DNA of 64,000 nucleotides from Clostridium yunnanense (GCF_016595795.1 NZ_JAENHN010000028.1:1-64000), one strand, 5' to 3'; positions 11,003 to 20,821 are shown, counted from the stretch's first letter. Program-made: numbers and translations. Notes: a model not told the origin generated them from the letters alone.

Positions 11003-11020
11003 AAGGAGAATATCGAAGCT

Positions 11021-11410
11021 ATGGCAGATCAAAAACTAAGAAAGAACATGGAATTTAGAAATGTGTATAGACGAGGGAAATCCTTTGCTAATGATTTGCT
11101 TGTATTATATATATATAATAATAGAAGAAACAAAGATGAAAAAGGACTACCTTATAATAGGGTAGGAATTTCTGTTAGTAAAAAAGTTGGAATTAGCGTA
11201 ATTAGAAGTCGAGCTAAGAGATTAATAAGTGAAAGTTATAGATTGAATAATGAGAATATAAAAAGAGGAAATGATTTAGTGTTCATTGCAAGGGTAGCCA
11301 TCAATGAGAAAACTTATTGGGATGTCCAAAAAGCTATGATCAACTTATTTAATAAGGCAGGTTTAATAAAAAATGAAAAGGATTTTAATTCTAATAATAA
11401 GATTCTATAG
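11021..11410 (+). CDS. rnpA: Ribonuclease P protein component
   Basis: Basic protein cofactor of RNase P, which matures tRNA 5' ends; 129 aa. It has the family features [13 protein letters not shown] near the N terminus and the RNR motif region [12 protein letters not shown]...[13 protein letters not shown]. It is translated from ATG 11021 behind AAGGAG and overlaps yidD by 38 nt, implying translational coupling. Confidence 0.96.
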   Translation: MADQKLRKNMEFRNVYRRGKSFANDLLVLYIYNNRRNKDEKGLPYNRVGISVSKKVGISVIRSRAKRLISESYRLNNENIKRGNDLVFIARVAINEKTYWDVQKAMINLFNKAGLIKNEKDFNSNNKIL

Positions 11411-11582
11411 AAAATTTATTTCACCTTTGAAAAGACCTTCTTGTATATATTACCCTACTTGTTCTCAATATGCAATTGAAGCGATACAAAAGTATGGATC
11501 CTTAAAAGGTGGATTCATGGCGATAAAAAGAATATTAAGATGCCATCCATTTCACGAAGGTGGATATGACCCCGTGAAGTAA
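11373..11582 (+). CDS. yidD: Membrane protein insertion efficiency factor YidD
   Basis: A 69-aa membrane-associated protein of the YidD family. The hallmark block [20 protein letters not shown] with its cysteines, then [28 protein letters not shown], is complete. It overlaps the 3' end of rnpA in another frame and precedes yidC, the normal order. It assists YidC-dependent insertion of membrane proteins. Confidence 0.96.
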   Translation: MKRILILIIRFYRKFISPLKRPSCIYYPTCSQYAIEAIQKYGSLKGGFMAIKRILRCHPFHEGGYDPVK

Positions 11583-11604
11583 GAGAGTGTAGGAGGTTAA
11601 AAAT

Positions 11605-12285
11605 TTGTTACAACCAATAATTGATTTCTTAACTAATATTTTTACAGCATTACATAGTTTCGTACTTAACATAGGTATTACTCATGTAGGTACATCATAT
11701 GTTTTAGCTATCTTCATATTAACTGTAATTGTTAGGTTAATATTATTACCTCTAAACATAAAACAAATTAGATCTCAATCTAAGATGCAAGAGGTTCAGC
11801 CTATAGTTCAAGAAATGCAAAAGAAGTATAAGAATGATCCTCAAAAAGCGCAAATGGAAATGATGAAGATATACAAAGAGAACAATGTAAGTCCTTTTAG
11901 TGGATGTTTACCTTTATTGATTCAGATGCCTATTTTGTTTGCTTTATATGGAGTGTTCATGAATATAAATGTACAGGGAGCATCTTTCTTATGGATACCT
12001 AACTTGTATTCAAAAGATCCATTCTATATATTACCTATCCTATCTGCAGCAACAACATATTTATCATCATACTTAACAACTAAAACAACAGCTAATACCG
12101 GTCAACAAGGTGGTATAAATATGGGGTCTATGAATATAGGTATGTCTATTATGATGGGATTCATGGCATTAAATTTCAGATCAGCATTAGTCCTTTATTG
12201 GATAATGGGTAACTTAATTCAATTAGTTCAGACTTATTTTTTAGTTATAAGACCAGCTAATAAGAAGAAAGCGTTAGCAAGTTAA
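11605..12285 (+). CDS. yidC: YidC/OxaI-type membrane protein insertase (SpoIIIJ family)
   Basis: Inserts proteins into the cytoplasmic membrane, 226 aa. It has five predicted hydrophobic segments and the conserved arginine of the hydrophilic groove in FILTVIVRLILLPL near residue 48. A cytoplasmic hairpin with KMQEVQPIVQEMQKKYKND follows, then SGCLPLLIQMPILFALYGV. Start is TTG after AGGAGG (11591-11596). Unlike Bacillus SpoIIIJ I see no N-terminal lipobox cysteine. Confidence 0.95.
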   Translation: MLQPIIDFLTNIFTALHSFVLNIGITHVGTSYVLAIFILTVIVRLILLPLNIKQIRSQSKMQEVQPIVQEMQKKYKNDPQKAQMEMMKIYKENNVSPFSGCLPLLIQMPILFALYGVFMNINVQGASFLWIPNLYSKDPFYILPILSAATTYLSSYLTTKTTANTGQQGGINMGSMNIGMSIMMGFMALNFRSALVLYWIMGNLIQLVQTYFLVIRPANKKKALAS

Positions 12286-12342
12286 TATATATTTTGTATT
12301 TTAATACTAAGCTTTTAGTATAATAAGGTGGGTGACTAGGGT

Positions 12343-12975
12343 ATGCAGAAAACTTTAGAAATTACAGGAAAAACTGTAGAGGAAGCTCTAAAGAATGCTC
12401 TAAAGGAATTAAATGTTACAGAAGATAAAGTTGAGTATAGCATTGTTGATGAGGGGAGTAGAGGTTTATTTAACTTTATAGGAAGTAAACCGGCTAAGAT
12501 TATTGTTACAGTTAAGCGTGATTATATTCTTGAGGCAAAGACATTTCTAAGAAGTGTTTTAGATTCAATGGATATAAAGGCTGAAATAAGAATAAAAGAA
12601 GAAGATAATGTTTTAAATATTAATCTTTTAGGACCTAAAATGGGAGTTATAATTGGATATAGGGGGGAGACCTTAGATTCTCTACAATATCTTATTAGTC
12701 TAGTTGTAAATAAAGGACATGATATCCCTTATAAGAGAGTGGTTCTAGACACAGAAAATTATAGGATTAAGAGAGAAGAAACATTAAAACGCTTAGCAGA
12801 TAAAACAGCCTATAAGGTTAGGAAGTCTGGCAGACCATTTAAACTTGAACCTATGAATCCATATGAGAGAAGGGTAATCCATTCTGCTCTTCAAGGCAAC
12901 CAAACTGTATATACATACAGCGAGGGAGAAGAACCATATAGAAGAATAGTAGTTGATATAAGAAGAGAAAAATAG
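12343..12975 (+). CDS. jag: RNA-binding protein Jag (KhpB)
   Basis: A 210-aa protein with three parts. The Jag_N domain covers residues 1-50 (ITGKTVEEALKNALKELN). A KH domain contains GPKMGVIIGYRGETLDSLQYL near residues 100-120. The C-terminal R3H domain contains NYRIKREETL and NPYERRVIHSALQ. It acts as an RNA chaperone linked to cell-wall and envelope control in Firmicutes and is usually encoded after yidC, as here. Terminator follows at once. Confidence 0.95.
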   Translation: MQKTLEITGKTVEEALKNALKELNVTEDKVEYSIVDEGSRGLFNFIGSKPAKIIVTVKRDYILEAKTFLRSVLDSMDIKAEIRIKEEDNVLNINLLGPKMGVIIGYRGETLDSLQYLISLVVNKGHDIPYKRVVLDTENYRIKREETLKRLADKTAYKVRKSGRPFKLEPMNPYERRVIHSALQGNQTVYTYSEGEEPYRRIVVDIRREK

Positions 12976-12999
12976 GAAAGCCATTTAGGCTTTCTTTTT
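12976..12999 (+). terminator. jag terminator
   Basis: Stem GAAAGCC/GGCTTTC (12976-12994) with a 5-nt loop, then TTTTT. Confidence 0.85.
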
Positions 13000-13298
13000 G
13001 ATTTACTTTTTTTTAATATGTTTTGACTAATAAAGTTTATTTTTGTAAAATGGATATTAGTTTTAAGATATAGTAGTTGAAATAAGACGTAAATAAAAGT
13101 TCTTAACTTTATAAGAATTTTTATTTATAAATTTTTATAAAGTTAAGAATTTATAGTATTAATGTGGATTTTATTGATTTAATTTGTTGCCCTAAAACAA
13201 TAGAATTCAATGATTTTGTAAAAAGTTAATAAGTCTTTGCAAAACGGATATATTAGAGGAGATACTATAATTATAAATTTAATAATGAGGAGGACAGC
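13000..13298 (+). other. jag-mnmE intergenic region with AT-only hairpin
   Basis: No gene seen. A perfect 15-bp inverted repeat (13100-13114 and 13135-13149, arm TTCTTAACTTTATAA) encloses a 20-nt AT-rich loop. It is too AT-rich for an ordinary terminator and is not followed by a T run. It could be a leader element of the mnmE operon or an operator. A GAGGAGGA ribosome site for mnmE is at the right end. Confidence 0.45.
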
Positions 13299-14675
13299 AT
13301 GAAAGAATTTGATACAATTGCTGCTGTTGCAACTGCACTTGGTGAGGGTGGGATTTCTATTATAAGAATTTCTGGTAATAAATCACTAGATATAGTATCT
13401 AAGATTTTTAGAGGAAAAAGTAATTCAAGTATATTAGAAATGAAGCCTTATACAATGAGGTACGGTAATATAGTAGATTCAAAACAAGAAATAGTTGATG
13501 AAGTAATAATTAGCTACATGAAAGGTCCTAAGAGTTTTACTGCTGAAGACACTGTAGAGATTAATTGTCACGGAGGTGTAACGTCAACTAATAGGGTATT
13601 GCAAGAAGTTATAAAATCTGGGGCAAGACTTGCTGAACCTGGAGAATTCACAAAAAGAGCGTTCTTAAATGGTAGAATTGATTTAACTCAAGCAGAAGCG
13701 GTTATAGATATAATACGTGCTAAAACAGATCTATCTATGAAATCAGCTATGATCCAAAGTCAGGGAATGCTTTCCCGGGAAATAAATTCTTTAAGAGAAA
13801 AATTATTGAATGTGTTAGCTCTTATTGAATTTGCTGTTGATTTTACTGAAGATGATGAGGAACCAGATGCAAGCATACCTATAAGAGTTGGTGAAAATCT
13901 TCAATCAGTAATAAATGAAGTTGATAGGTTATTATCTAGTGCAGATGAGGGAAAGATTATAAGAGATGGATTAAGCATGGTTATAGTTGGCAAACCAAAT
14001 GTTGGAAAATCATCTCTTTTAAACACTCTTTTAAGAGAAAAAAGAGCTATTGTTACTAATATACCTGGAACAACTAGAGATGTAATTGAAGAATACATTA
14101 ACTTAGATGGTATACCTATTAGAATTATTGATACTGCAGGCATAAGAGAAACCGAAGATGAAGTGGAAAGAATAGGTGTGCAGAGATCAAAAGAAAAGAT
14201 AAATGAAGCCGATATCATAGTATTTATGGTTGATTCAAGCAGAGGCTTGGATAGTGAAGATAGAGAAATACTAGAATTTATAAAAGATAAAAAGTATATA
14301 ACTTTATGTAATAAAGTTGACTTGGATAAGAAAATAGAAATTGATACCTTAGATATTCTTAGTAACTCAATAGAAATATCTACAGTAACAGGTTATGGAA
14401 TTGATTCTTTAAAAGATAAAATAAAAGATATGTTTTTTAAAGGTCATATAGACAGTGAAAGTGTAATTATAACTAATACTAGACATAAACAGGCACTTTA
14501 TAGAGCTAAGGAGAATTGTGAAGTGGCTTTAAATCAAGTTAAGAGCAATGAATATCTAGACTTGATTTCGATATATGTCACTACTGGTTTAAGAGCTCTC
14601 GGTGAGATTACAGGATCAGAACTTGAGGAAGATTTAGTTAATAAAATCTTTTCAGATTTCTGTGTTGGAAAATAG
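13299..14675 (+). CDS. mnmE: tRNA uridine-5-carboxymethylaminomethyl modification GTPase MnmE
   Basis: Works with MnmG to modify wobble U34 of tRNAs, 458 aa. It has an N-terminal folate-binding domain, a helical domain and an inserted G domain: G1 [12 protein letters not shown] near 224, [13 protein letters not shown] for switch II, and NKVD. It ends with the essential FCVGK motif containing the catalytic cysteine. It starts at ATG 13299 behind GAGGAGGA and heads the mnmE-mnmG-rsmG unit. A near-perfect Noc-type site lies within the gene at 13769-13784. Confidence 0.97.
   Translation: MKEFDTIAAVATALGEGGISIIRISGNKSLDIVSKIFRGKSNSSILEMKPYTMRYGNIVDSKQEIVDEVIISYMKGPKSFTAEDTVEINCHGGVTSTNRVLQEVIKSGARLAEPGEFTKRAFLNGRIDLTQAEAVIDIIRAKTDLSMKSAMIQSQGMLSREINSLREKLLNVLALIEFAVDFTEDDEEPDASIPIRVGENLQSVINEVDRLLSSADEGKIIRDGLSMVIVGKPNVGKSSLLNTLLREKRAIVTNIPGTTRDVIEEYINLDGIPIRIIDTAGIRETEDEVERIGVQRSKEKINEADIIVFMVDSSRGLDSEDREILEFIKDKKYITLCNKVDLDKKIEIDTLDILSNSIEISTVTGYGIDSLKDKIKDMFFKGHIDSESVIITNTRHKQALYRAKENCEVALNQVKSNEYLDLISIYVTTGLRALGEITGSELEEDLVNKIFSDFCVGK
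13769..13784. promoter_or_regulatory. Noc-binding-site-like palindrome inside mnmE
   Basis: GCTTTCCCGGGAAATA matches 14 of 16 positions of the Bacillus Noc consensus TATTTCCCGGGAAATA, including the complete CCCGGG core. CCCGGG is otherwise very rare in this AT-rich window; I noticed no other instance. The noc gene lies 3.7 kb away. Confidence 0.55.
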
Positions 14676-14684
14676 GAGATGAAA

Positions 14685-16580
14685 ATGAAGTATTTAGCTG
14701 GTGAATATGATGTGATTATTATTGGTGCAGGCCATGCTGGATGCGAAGCAGCACTTGCTTCCGCTAGAATGGGATGCAAAACTTTAATTTGTACTATGAA
14801 TCTTGATAGCATAGCATTAATGCCATGTAATCCTAATATAGGAGGTACTGCGAAGGGACATCTAGTAAGAGAAGTCGATGCGTTAGGTGGAGAAATGGGA
14901 ATAAATATAGATAATACATTTATTCAATCTAGAATGCTTAACACATCTAAGGGCCCTGCAGTTCATTCACTTAGAGCTCAGGCTGACAAAAAGAAGTATC
15001 AGCAAAGAATGAAAAGTGTTTTAGAAAACCAAGAAAATTTATACATAAAGCAGATTGAGGTTATAGAAGTAGATGTAGAAGATAATAAGGTTATCGGAGT
15101 TCAAACTAAAAATGGAGCTTATTTCAAAACAAAAGCTGTAGTTGTATGTACCGGTACTTACTTAAAATCTAGAATTATAATCGGTGATGTAAGTTATAAC
15201 GGTGGGCCAAATGGACTTTTTCCTGCCAATGAATTATCGAAAAGTTTATTAGACTTAGGAATTTCGTTAAGAAGATTTAAAACAGGAACTCCTGCTAGAA
15301 TAAATATGAGATCTGTGGATTTTACAAAGATGGTTGAGCAAACAGGTGACATAAAAATTGTTCCATTTTCTTTCATGAGTGACTCTATTGATAGAGAACA
15401 AGTCTCATGTTGGCTTACATATACAAATAGTGAAACTCATGACATAATAAAAGAAAATATACACAGATCACCAATGTATAACGGTTCTATAGAGGGCGTA
15501 GGACCAAGATATTGCCCTTCTATTGAGGATAAGGTTATGAGATTTCAAGATAAGCATCAACATCAAATATTTATTGAGCCTGAGGGTGAAGACACTGCTG
15601 AGATGTATGTTGGTGGAATGAGTTCATCTTTACCAGAGGATGTTCAAGTTCAGATGCTTAGAACTATTAGCGGACTTGAGAATGTAGAAATGATGAGAAC
15701 TGCATATGCAATAGAATATGATTGTATAGATCCAACTCAGCTTAAGCCATCTTTAGAATTTAAGAATATACAAGGACTTTTTGGAGCTGGTCAGTTAAAC
15801 GGTAGCTCTGGATATGAAGAAGCTGCATCTCAAGGAATAGTAGCTGGTATAAATGCAGCTTTGAAGGTTAAGGAAAAAGATCCTATGATTCTAACTAGAA
15901 GTGATGGATATATAGGTGTTTTAATAGATGACTTAGTGACTAAGGGAACAAGTGAGCCTTATAGAATGATGACATCAAGAGCAGAATATAGATTGTTATT
16001 AAGACAAGATAATGCTGATTTGAGATTGACTGAAATAGGACATAATGTTGGTTTAGTTACAGAAGAAAGATATAAAAGATATACTGAAAGAAAAAACAAT
16101 ATAGATTCAGAATTAGAAAGACTAAAAAAGTTACAAATAACTAATAAGCAAGAAGTTAATCAATTCATTGAATCACTAGGTTCAACGGAGCTTAAGAAAC
16201 CTATAAGCATGTATGAACTTATAAAAAGACCTGAATTAGATTACTTTTCAGTTGCAGAATTAGACAAAGAGAGACCGAATTTACCTTATGATATAGGTGA
16301 GCAGGTTAATGTAATTTCTAAGTATGAAGGCTATATAGAGAAACAACTAGAGCAAGTTGAACAGTTTAAAAGGTTTGAAAACAGACAAATACCTGACGAT
16401 ATTGACTATAGTAATGTTAATAGTTTAAGAATTGAAGCTGTACAAAAGTTATCTAAGATACGCCCAATAAGTATAGGTCAGGCTTCTAGGATATCTGGTG
16501 TTTCTCCTGCAGATATATCAGTCTTACTTATATATTTAGAGAGCCTTTATAGGAGAAATAATAAGGCGGAGGAAGTTTAG
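14685..16580 (+). CDS. mnmG: tRNA uridine-5-carboxymethylaminomethyl modification enzyme MnmG (GidA)
   Basis: FAD-dependent partner of MnmE, 631 aa. FAD-binding GxGxxG is [19 protein letters not shown]. The conserved blocks [32 protein letters not shown] and [11 protein letters not shown] follow, and a C-terminal helical domain binds MnmE and tRNA. The ATG at 14685 is preferred because the one at 14679 abuts the TAGGAG ribosome site. It starts 9 nt after mnmE. Confidence 0.97.
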   Translation: MKYLAGEYDVIIIGAGHAGCEAALASARMGCKTLICTMNLDSIALMPCNPNIGGTAKGHLVREVDALGGEMGINIDNTFIQSRMLNTSKGPAVHSLRAQADKKKYQQRMKSVLENQENLYIKQIEVIEVDVEDNKVIGVQTKNGAYFKTKAVVVCTGTYLKSRIIIGDVSYNGGPNGLFPANELSKSLLDLGISLRRFKTGTPARINMRSVDFTKMVEQTGDIKIVPFSFMSDSIDREQVSCWLTYTNSETHDIIKENIHRSPMYNGSIEGVGPRYCPSIEDKVMRFQDKHQHQIFIEPEGEDTAEMYVGGMSSSLPEDVQVQMLRTISGLENVEMMRTAYAIEYDCIDPTQLKPSLEFKNIQGLFGAGQLNGSSGYEEAASQGIVAGINAALKVKEKDPMILTRSDGYIGVLIDDLVTKGTSEPYRMMTSRAEYRLLLRQDNADLRLTEIGHNVGLVTEERYKRYTERKNNIDSELERLKKLQITNKQEVNQFIESLGSTELKKPISMYELIKRPELDYFSVAELDKERPNLPYDIGEQVNVISKYEGYIEKQLEQVEQFKRFENRQIPDDIDYSNVNSLRIEAVQKLSKIRPISIGQASRISGVSPADISVLLIYLESLYRRNNKAEEV

Positions 16581-16581
16581 T

Positions 16582-17301
16582 ATGATATACTATAGCATTT
16601 TAGAAAAAGCATGTACTTCTGTTGGAGTAGAATTCAATGAAGATAAGTATGAGAAGTTTATGACTTATATGAGTCTTCTAAAAGAGTGGAATGAGAAGAT
16701 AAATCTTACAGCTATAACTGAAGATGATCAGATTGTAAAGAAACACTTTGTTGATTCAATAAAAGCATTTAATTCTCCATTGTTTAAAAGTGCTTCATCA
16801 CTAATTGATGTTGGTACTGGAGCTGGTTTTCCAGGTATACCAATTGCAATAATAAGAGATGAATTAAGCGTTACTCTATTAGATTCTTTAAATAAGAGAG
16901 TTAATTTCCTAAATGAAGTTATACAACAGCTCAATTTAAGTAATGTAAAAACCATACATTCAAGAGCAGAAGATGGAGCTAGAAACAAGGATTTAAGAGA
17001 AAAGTTTGATATAGCTACATCTAGAGCAGTAGCAAATATGTGTGTACTTTCAGAGTTCTGCATACCTTATGTTAAGATTGATGGACATTTTATAGCTCTT
17101 AAAGGACCTTCAATAGAGGAAGAATTAGATGAGTCTAGAAATGCAGTGGCAACTTTAGGTGGAAGGTTAGTTGAAGTGATACAAGTAAATATTGAAGATA
17201 CAGATTTAAAACATAATTTAGTTGTTGTCAAAAAAATTAAAGAAACACCAAAAACTTATCCAAGAAAAGCTGGAAGTATATCAAAAAAACCTATAAAATA
17301 G
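16582..17301 (+). CDS. rsmG: 16S rRNA (guanine-527-N7)-methyltransferase RsmG
   Basis: SAM-dependent methyltransferase for G527 of 16S rRNA, 239 aa. Motif I is [18 protein letters not shown], preceded by [20 protein letters not shown] later [15 protein letters not shown] block is also characteristic. The start is one base after the mnmG stop, with GGAGGAAG inside the end of mnmG, so the two are probably translationally coupled. Confidence 0.96.
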   Translation: MIYYSILEKACTSVGVEFNEDKYEKFMTYMSLLKEWNEKINLTAITEDDQIVKKHFVDSIKAFNSPLFKSASSLIDVGTGAGFPGIPIAIIRDELSVTLLDSLNKRVNFLNEVIQQLNLSNVKTIHSRAEDGARNKDLREKFDIATSRAVANMCVLSEFCIPYVKIDGHFIALKGPSIEEELDESRNAVATLGGRLVEVIQVNIEDTDLKHNLVVVKKIKETPKTYPRKAGSISKKPIK

Positions 17302-17457
17302 TAGTGTATGTTTCTTTATAATATAAAATCGATTAATATAAAACAAATTGTCGTACAATTTATATATATAAAAAGAAGGATATTTGTATTTTATAGAGAA
17401 TTTGTTAAATAATGGGATAGAGTGTGTTTTAACTTTTTTCGTAAGGATGGATGGGAA

Positions 17458-18243
17458 ATGCATAAAGAAATTGTTCATGTCGATATTGATAAAATAATTC
17501 CTAATACTTATCAACCAAGAAAATTTTTTAATGAAGAAGCTCTTGGAGAGTTGTCACAATCCATTAGAGAGCATGGTATAATTCAACCACTTACTGTTAG
17601 AGTAAGAGGTGAGATTTTCGAACTAGTTGCAGGTGAAAGACGATGGAGAGCAGCAAGACTTGCTAACCTTGAAGAGGTACCGTGTACTGTTGTGGATATA
17701 ACAGATTCTGAGTCAGCTGAAATTGCACTACTTGAGAATCTACAAAGAGAAGATTTAAATTTTTTAGAAGAAGCAGAAGCGTATTATAACTTAATTCAAG
17801 ACCATCACTTTACTCAAGAACAATTAGCTGAGAGATTAGGGAAAAAACAATCAACGATTGCAAATAAACTAAGACTTCTTAAGTTAGGAAATGAAGTAAG
17901 AAATATTTGCATATCGAATAACTTAACAGAAAGACATGCAAGAGCATTACTGTCTTTACCTAACGAGGAATTACAGCTAAAGGTAATAAATAAGGTTATA
18001 AAGCAAGGTCTTAACGTTAAGAATACCGAGGACTTAATAAATAAGGAACTATTGAAATTAGCAGGCGAAAGTCTATCAAAAGAAGGTAAGAAAAGAATGA
18101 CAGGTGTATTTTCTGCGAAAATATACGTGAATTCTATAAAGCAAGTATTTGATAAATTTAAAATACCTGCTGAATATAAATCAAAAGACTGTGGTGAATA
18201 TGTTCAAATAACCGTGAACATACCTAAAAATGCATCGAAATAA
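17458..18243 (+). CDS. noc: Nucleoid occlusion protein Noc (ParB paralogue)
   Basis: DNA-binding ParB-family CTPase that keeps division away from the nucleoid; 261 aa from ATG 17458. It has the N-terminal ParB/Srx fold with NTYQPRKFF, the CTP-binding GERRWRAARL, ENLQREDLNFLEEAEAY and a helix-turn-helix around ERLGKKQSTIANKLRLLKL. Its position between rsmG and soj matches Noc. The AAGGATGG site supports ATG 17458. An in-frame GTG at 17422 would add MCFNFFRKDGWE, which resembles the amphipathic membrane helix of Bacillus Noc, but it has a poor ribosome site and unusual codons. Confidence 0.9.
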   Translation: MHKEIVHVDIDKIIPNTYQPRKFFNEEALGELSQSIREHGIIQPLTVRVRGEIFELVAGERRWRAARLANLEEVPCTVVDITDSESAEIALLENLQREDLNFLEEAEAYYNLIQDHHFTQEQLAERLGKKQSTIANKLRLLKLGNEVRNICISNNLTERHARALLSLPNEELQLKVINKVIKQGLNVKNTEDLINKELLKLAGESLSKEGKKRMTGVFSAKIYVNSIKQVFDKFKIPAEYKSKDCGEYVQITVNIPKNASK

Positions 18244-18259
18244 TATAATTGAACTTGAC

Positions 18260-18310
18260 AAAGGTTGTTGTAATAGAAACTAATTTAGTTTTTATGCATC
18301 AACCTTTTTT
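18260..18310 (+). terminator. noc terminator
   Basis: Outer stem AAAGGTTG/CAACCTTT (18260-18267, 18300-18307), with an inner stem AAACTAA/TTAGTTT (18277-18291), then a T run. Confidence 0.8.
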
Positions 18311-18461
18311 ATTGTAAGTATAAAATTAAATGTTATAAGCTTTATTATTTGTATATTAAAATGAATTACTAGGGCTTTAGTAAACTGCAAAAGATCTATT
18401 ATTGTAGATTTTAAATAGTATACAAAATAAATATAAGCAGGTTTTTATTGTTTTCTATAAA

Positions 18462-18477
18462 TGTTTCACGTGAAACA
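18462..18477. promoter_or_regulatory. parS site (perfect)
   Basis: TGTTTCACGTGAAACA is identical to the ParB-binding parS consensus. It lies about 110 bp upstream of soj and 8 kb from oriC. Confidence 0.97.
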
Positions 18478-18540
18478 GTAAAATTAATAATTAATTACTT
18501 TAATTATTCTTCATTAAAATATATAATATTTATATAAAGG

Positions 18541-18585
18541 AAAGGAGGTGGATGACTCGTAAGTTATAATAACTTAGAGTTGAAT
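18541..18585 (+). promoter_or_regulatory. Unusual soj translation-initiation region
   Basis: A strong AAAGGAGGTG (18541-18550) lies about 35 nt before the soj ATG, too far for direct use. Between them is a perfect hairpin AAGTTA-TAA-TAACTT (18561-18575) and a five-codon ORF, ATGACTCGTAAGTTATAA (18552-18569). Folding the hairpin would bring the ribosome site nearer the TTG at 18580 or the ATG at 18586. Confidence 0.5.
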
Positions 18586-19353
18586 ATGAAAAAGATATGT
18601 ATATTTAACCAAAAGGGTGGTGTAGGTAAAACTACAACCAATATAAATCTATGTTCATACATAGCAATGTTAGGATATAAAGTTTTAGCTATCGATATCG
18701 ATCCACAAGGAAATACTACAAGTGGGCTTGGTATTGATAAGAGGAAGTTAGAGAAATCCATGTATGATGTGATAACTAATGATGTATCCTTAAAAGAAAT
18801 AATTAAACAAAGTGAGTTAGTTTCAAACTTGTACATAGCGCCGGCTAAAATGGAGTTAGCAGGAGCGGAAGTTGAAATTATAGAAAAAGAAAAAAGAGAA
18901 TTAATTTTGCAACAGAAAATAAGAGAAATAGAAGATGATTTTGACTTCATTTTTATAGACTGTCCTCCTTCTTTAGGGTTTTTAACAATAAATTCGCTTA
19001 CCTCATGTGATTCTGTCTTGATTCCAATTCAGTGCGAGTTTTATGCTCTAGAAGGGGTAGGACAACTTATTAACACTATACAATTAGTAAAGAAATCATT
19101 AAATAAGAATCTTGAAATTGAGGGTGTCATAATGACAATGTATGATTCAAGAACTAATTTAAGTAATGAAGTTTATAAAGAAGTTGAGAAATATTTTAAA
19201 GATAAAGTATACAAAGTAACAATACCGAGAAATATAAGATTAGCTGAGGCGCCTTCTTTTGGTCTTCCTATAATGCTTTACGATGAGAAATGTAAAGGTG
19301 CTGAGGCATATGAACAATTAACTAATGAATTTATCGAACGTCAAAAGGGGTGA
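18586..19353 (+). CDS. soj: Chromosome partitioning ATPase Soj (ParA)
   Basis: ParA-type Walker ATPase that works with ParB in origin segregation and control of DnaA, 255 aa. The deviant Walker A FNQKGGVGKTTTN is at residues 6-18, with IDIDPQGNTTSG and FIFIDCPPSLG further on. The ATG at 18586 matches the usual MKKICIFNQKGG start; TTG 18580 is the alternative. The gene sits after noc, is preceded by a perfect parS site and ends 5 nt before parB. Confidence 0.96.
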   Translation: MKKICIFNQKGGVGKTTTNINLCSYIAMLGYKVLAIDIDPQGNTTSGLGIDKRKLEKSMYDVITNDVSLKEIIKQSELVSNLYIAPAKMELAGAEVEIIEKEKRELILQQKIREIEDDFDFIFIDCPPSLGFLTINSLTSCDSVLIPIQCEFYALEGVGQLINTIQLVKKSLNKNLEIEGVIMTMYDSRTNLSNEVYKEVEKYFKDKVYKVTIPRNIRLAEAPSFGLPIMLYDEKCKGAEAYEQLTNEFIERQKG

Positions 19354-19358
19354 TGTAG

Positions 19359-20222
19359 ATGAACAAGAAATTTGGATTAGGTAAAGGATTGAGTGCTTTA
19401 ATTCCGGAAGAAGATAATGAAAATAGTGATGATATTATTGATAAATCAGCTACATTGATTCCGTTAAATAATATTAAGGCTAATGAGAGTCAACCAAGAA
19501 GATATTTTGACAATGATAAGATTAATGAGCTGTCAGAATCAATAAAGAATCATGGTATAATTCAACCTCTAATATTGAAAAAGGAAAATGATAACTATGT
19601 TATAATAGCTGGAGAAAGACGTTGGAGAGCTGCAAAACAGCTTATGCTGAAGGAAGTTCCGGCAATAATTATGGATATTGATGACAAAGAAATATTAGAA
19701 ATTTCTTTAATAGAAAATATACAAAGAGAAGATCTCAATGCAATTGAAGAAGCTCAAGCCTATGAAAGGCTTCTACATGAGTTTTCATTGACTCAAGAGA
19801 AACTTAGCGAAAGAATTGGGAAATCTAGAACTGCTATATCAAATACAATTAGATTGCTTAACTTAGACATGAGAGTCCAAAGCTATATAATAGAAGGTGT
19901 ATTAAGTGAGGGCCATGGAAGAGCAATACTAGCCCTAAACGATAAAAATAAGCAATATGAGATAGCTCAGAAAGCTATAGATGAAAGTCTTTCTGTAAGA
20001 GATGTGGAAAGGCTAATAAAAGCATACTTGAATAAGATTGATAAGATTGAAGAAAAATGTGATGATGCATTAAAACCATATTATAAAGATATACAAGACC
20101 AGTTGCAAAATTATTTTGGTACTAAGGTTAATATCAACTCTAAGAAAAACAAAGGTAAAATAGAGATAGAATACTATTCGGAAGAAGACTTACAAAGGAT
20201 ATTAGAAATCATAAATATATAA
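19359..20222 (+). CDS. parB: Chromosome partitioning protein ParB (Spo0J)
   Basis: CTP-dependent DNA clamp that loads at parS and spreads, recruiting SMC; 287 aa. It opens with KKFGLGKGLSALIPEE, which holds the Soj-activating N-terminal motif. NESQPRRYF, the CTP-binding AGERRWRAAKQ and ENIQREDLNAIEEAQAYERL follow, then a helix-turn-helix (LSERIGKSRTAISNTIRLL). It starts 5 nt after the soj stop. A one-mismatch parS lies directly downstream. Confidence 0.97.
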   Translation: MNKKFGLGKGLSALIPEEDNENSDDIIDKSATLIPLNNIKANESQPRRYFDNDKINELSESIKNHGIIQPLILKKENDNYVIIAGERRWRAAKQLMLKEVPAIIMDIDDKEILEISLIENIQREDLNAIEEAQAYERLLHEFSLTQEKLSERIGKSRTAISNTIRLLNLDMRVQSYIIEGVLSEGHGRAILALNDKNKQYEIAQKAIDESLSVRDVERLIKAYLNKIDKIEEKCDDALKPYYKDIQDQLQNYFGTKVNINSKKNKGKIEIEYYSEEDLQRILEIINI

Positions 20223-20224
20223 AG

Positions 20225-20240
20225 TGTTTCACGTGAAATA
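20225..20240. promoter_or_regulatory. parS site (one mismatch)
   Basis: TGTTTCACGTGAAATA differs from parS only at position 15. It lies 2 nt after the parB stop and, with 18462-18477, brackets soj-parB. Confidence 0.93.
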
Positions 20241-20270
20241 TTTATTATTTTTCTAGAAAGGGATTTAGGA

Positions 20271-20780
20271 ATGGACACTATAATAAGTAACATACAAAAT
20301 TTTATGCCATATATAATAATTACACTTTCAGTAATCATATTGTTGTTTCTTATCTTAATAATTGTTTTATTTAGATCTTTATCAAAGGTTGAAAGAAAAT
20401 ATAGAAAGTTGATGAGAGGCGTTAACGATAAAAACTTAGAGGAACATGTTATAAGTTATTTAGATAAGATTGATGAAGCAAATAAAACTTCAGAAGCTGC
20501 TCTTGAACACTGCTCAGTAATAGAAGAAAGAATGAAAGGTTGTGTTCAAAAGGTTTCTATGATAAGATATAAAGCATTTGAAGACGTGGGAAGTGATTTA
20601 AGTTTTTCTATTGCTATCTTAGATGATAATAATGATGGAATAATTTTAACTGGAATATATAGTAGAAATGACAGTACAACATATGCAAAACCAGTAGATA
20701 AAGGTATATCAAGATACGATTTATCTGAAGAAGAGCTTACTGTATTAAATCAAGCAATTAATCGTGTAAATATACATTAG
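20271..20780 (+). CDS. DUF4446 family membrane protein
   Basis: A 169-aa protein with one N-terminal membrane segment (about residues 13-36), a basic/helical linker (SKVERKYRKLMRGVNDKNLEEH) and a cytoplasmic domain containing KVSMIRYKAFEDVGSDLSFSIAILDDNNDGIILTGIYSR. This is the DUF4446 family, which commonly follows parB in clostridia. Function unknown. The context suggests a link with chromosome or envelope processes, but that is inference. Confidence 0.8.
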   Translation: MDTIISNIQNFMPYIIITLSVIILLFLILIIVLFRSLSKVERKYRKLMRGVNDKNLEEHVISYLDKIDEANKTSEAALEHCSVIEERMKGCVQKVSMIRYKAFEDVGSDLSFSIAILDDNNDGIILTGIYSRNDSTTYAKPVDKGISRYDLSEEELTVLNQAINRVNIH

Positions 20781-20821
20781 AAAATAGTGTTAATATAATA
20801 GATATAAATATCTATGATAAT

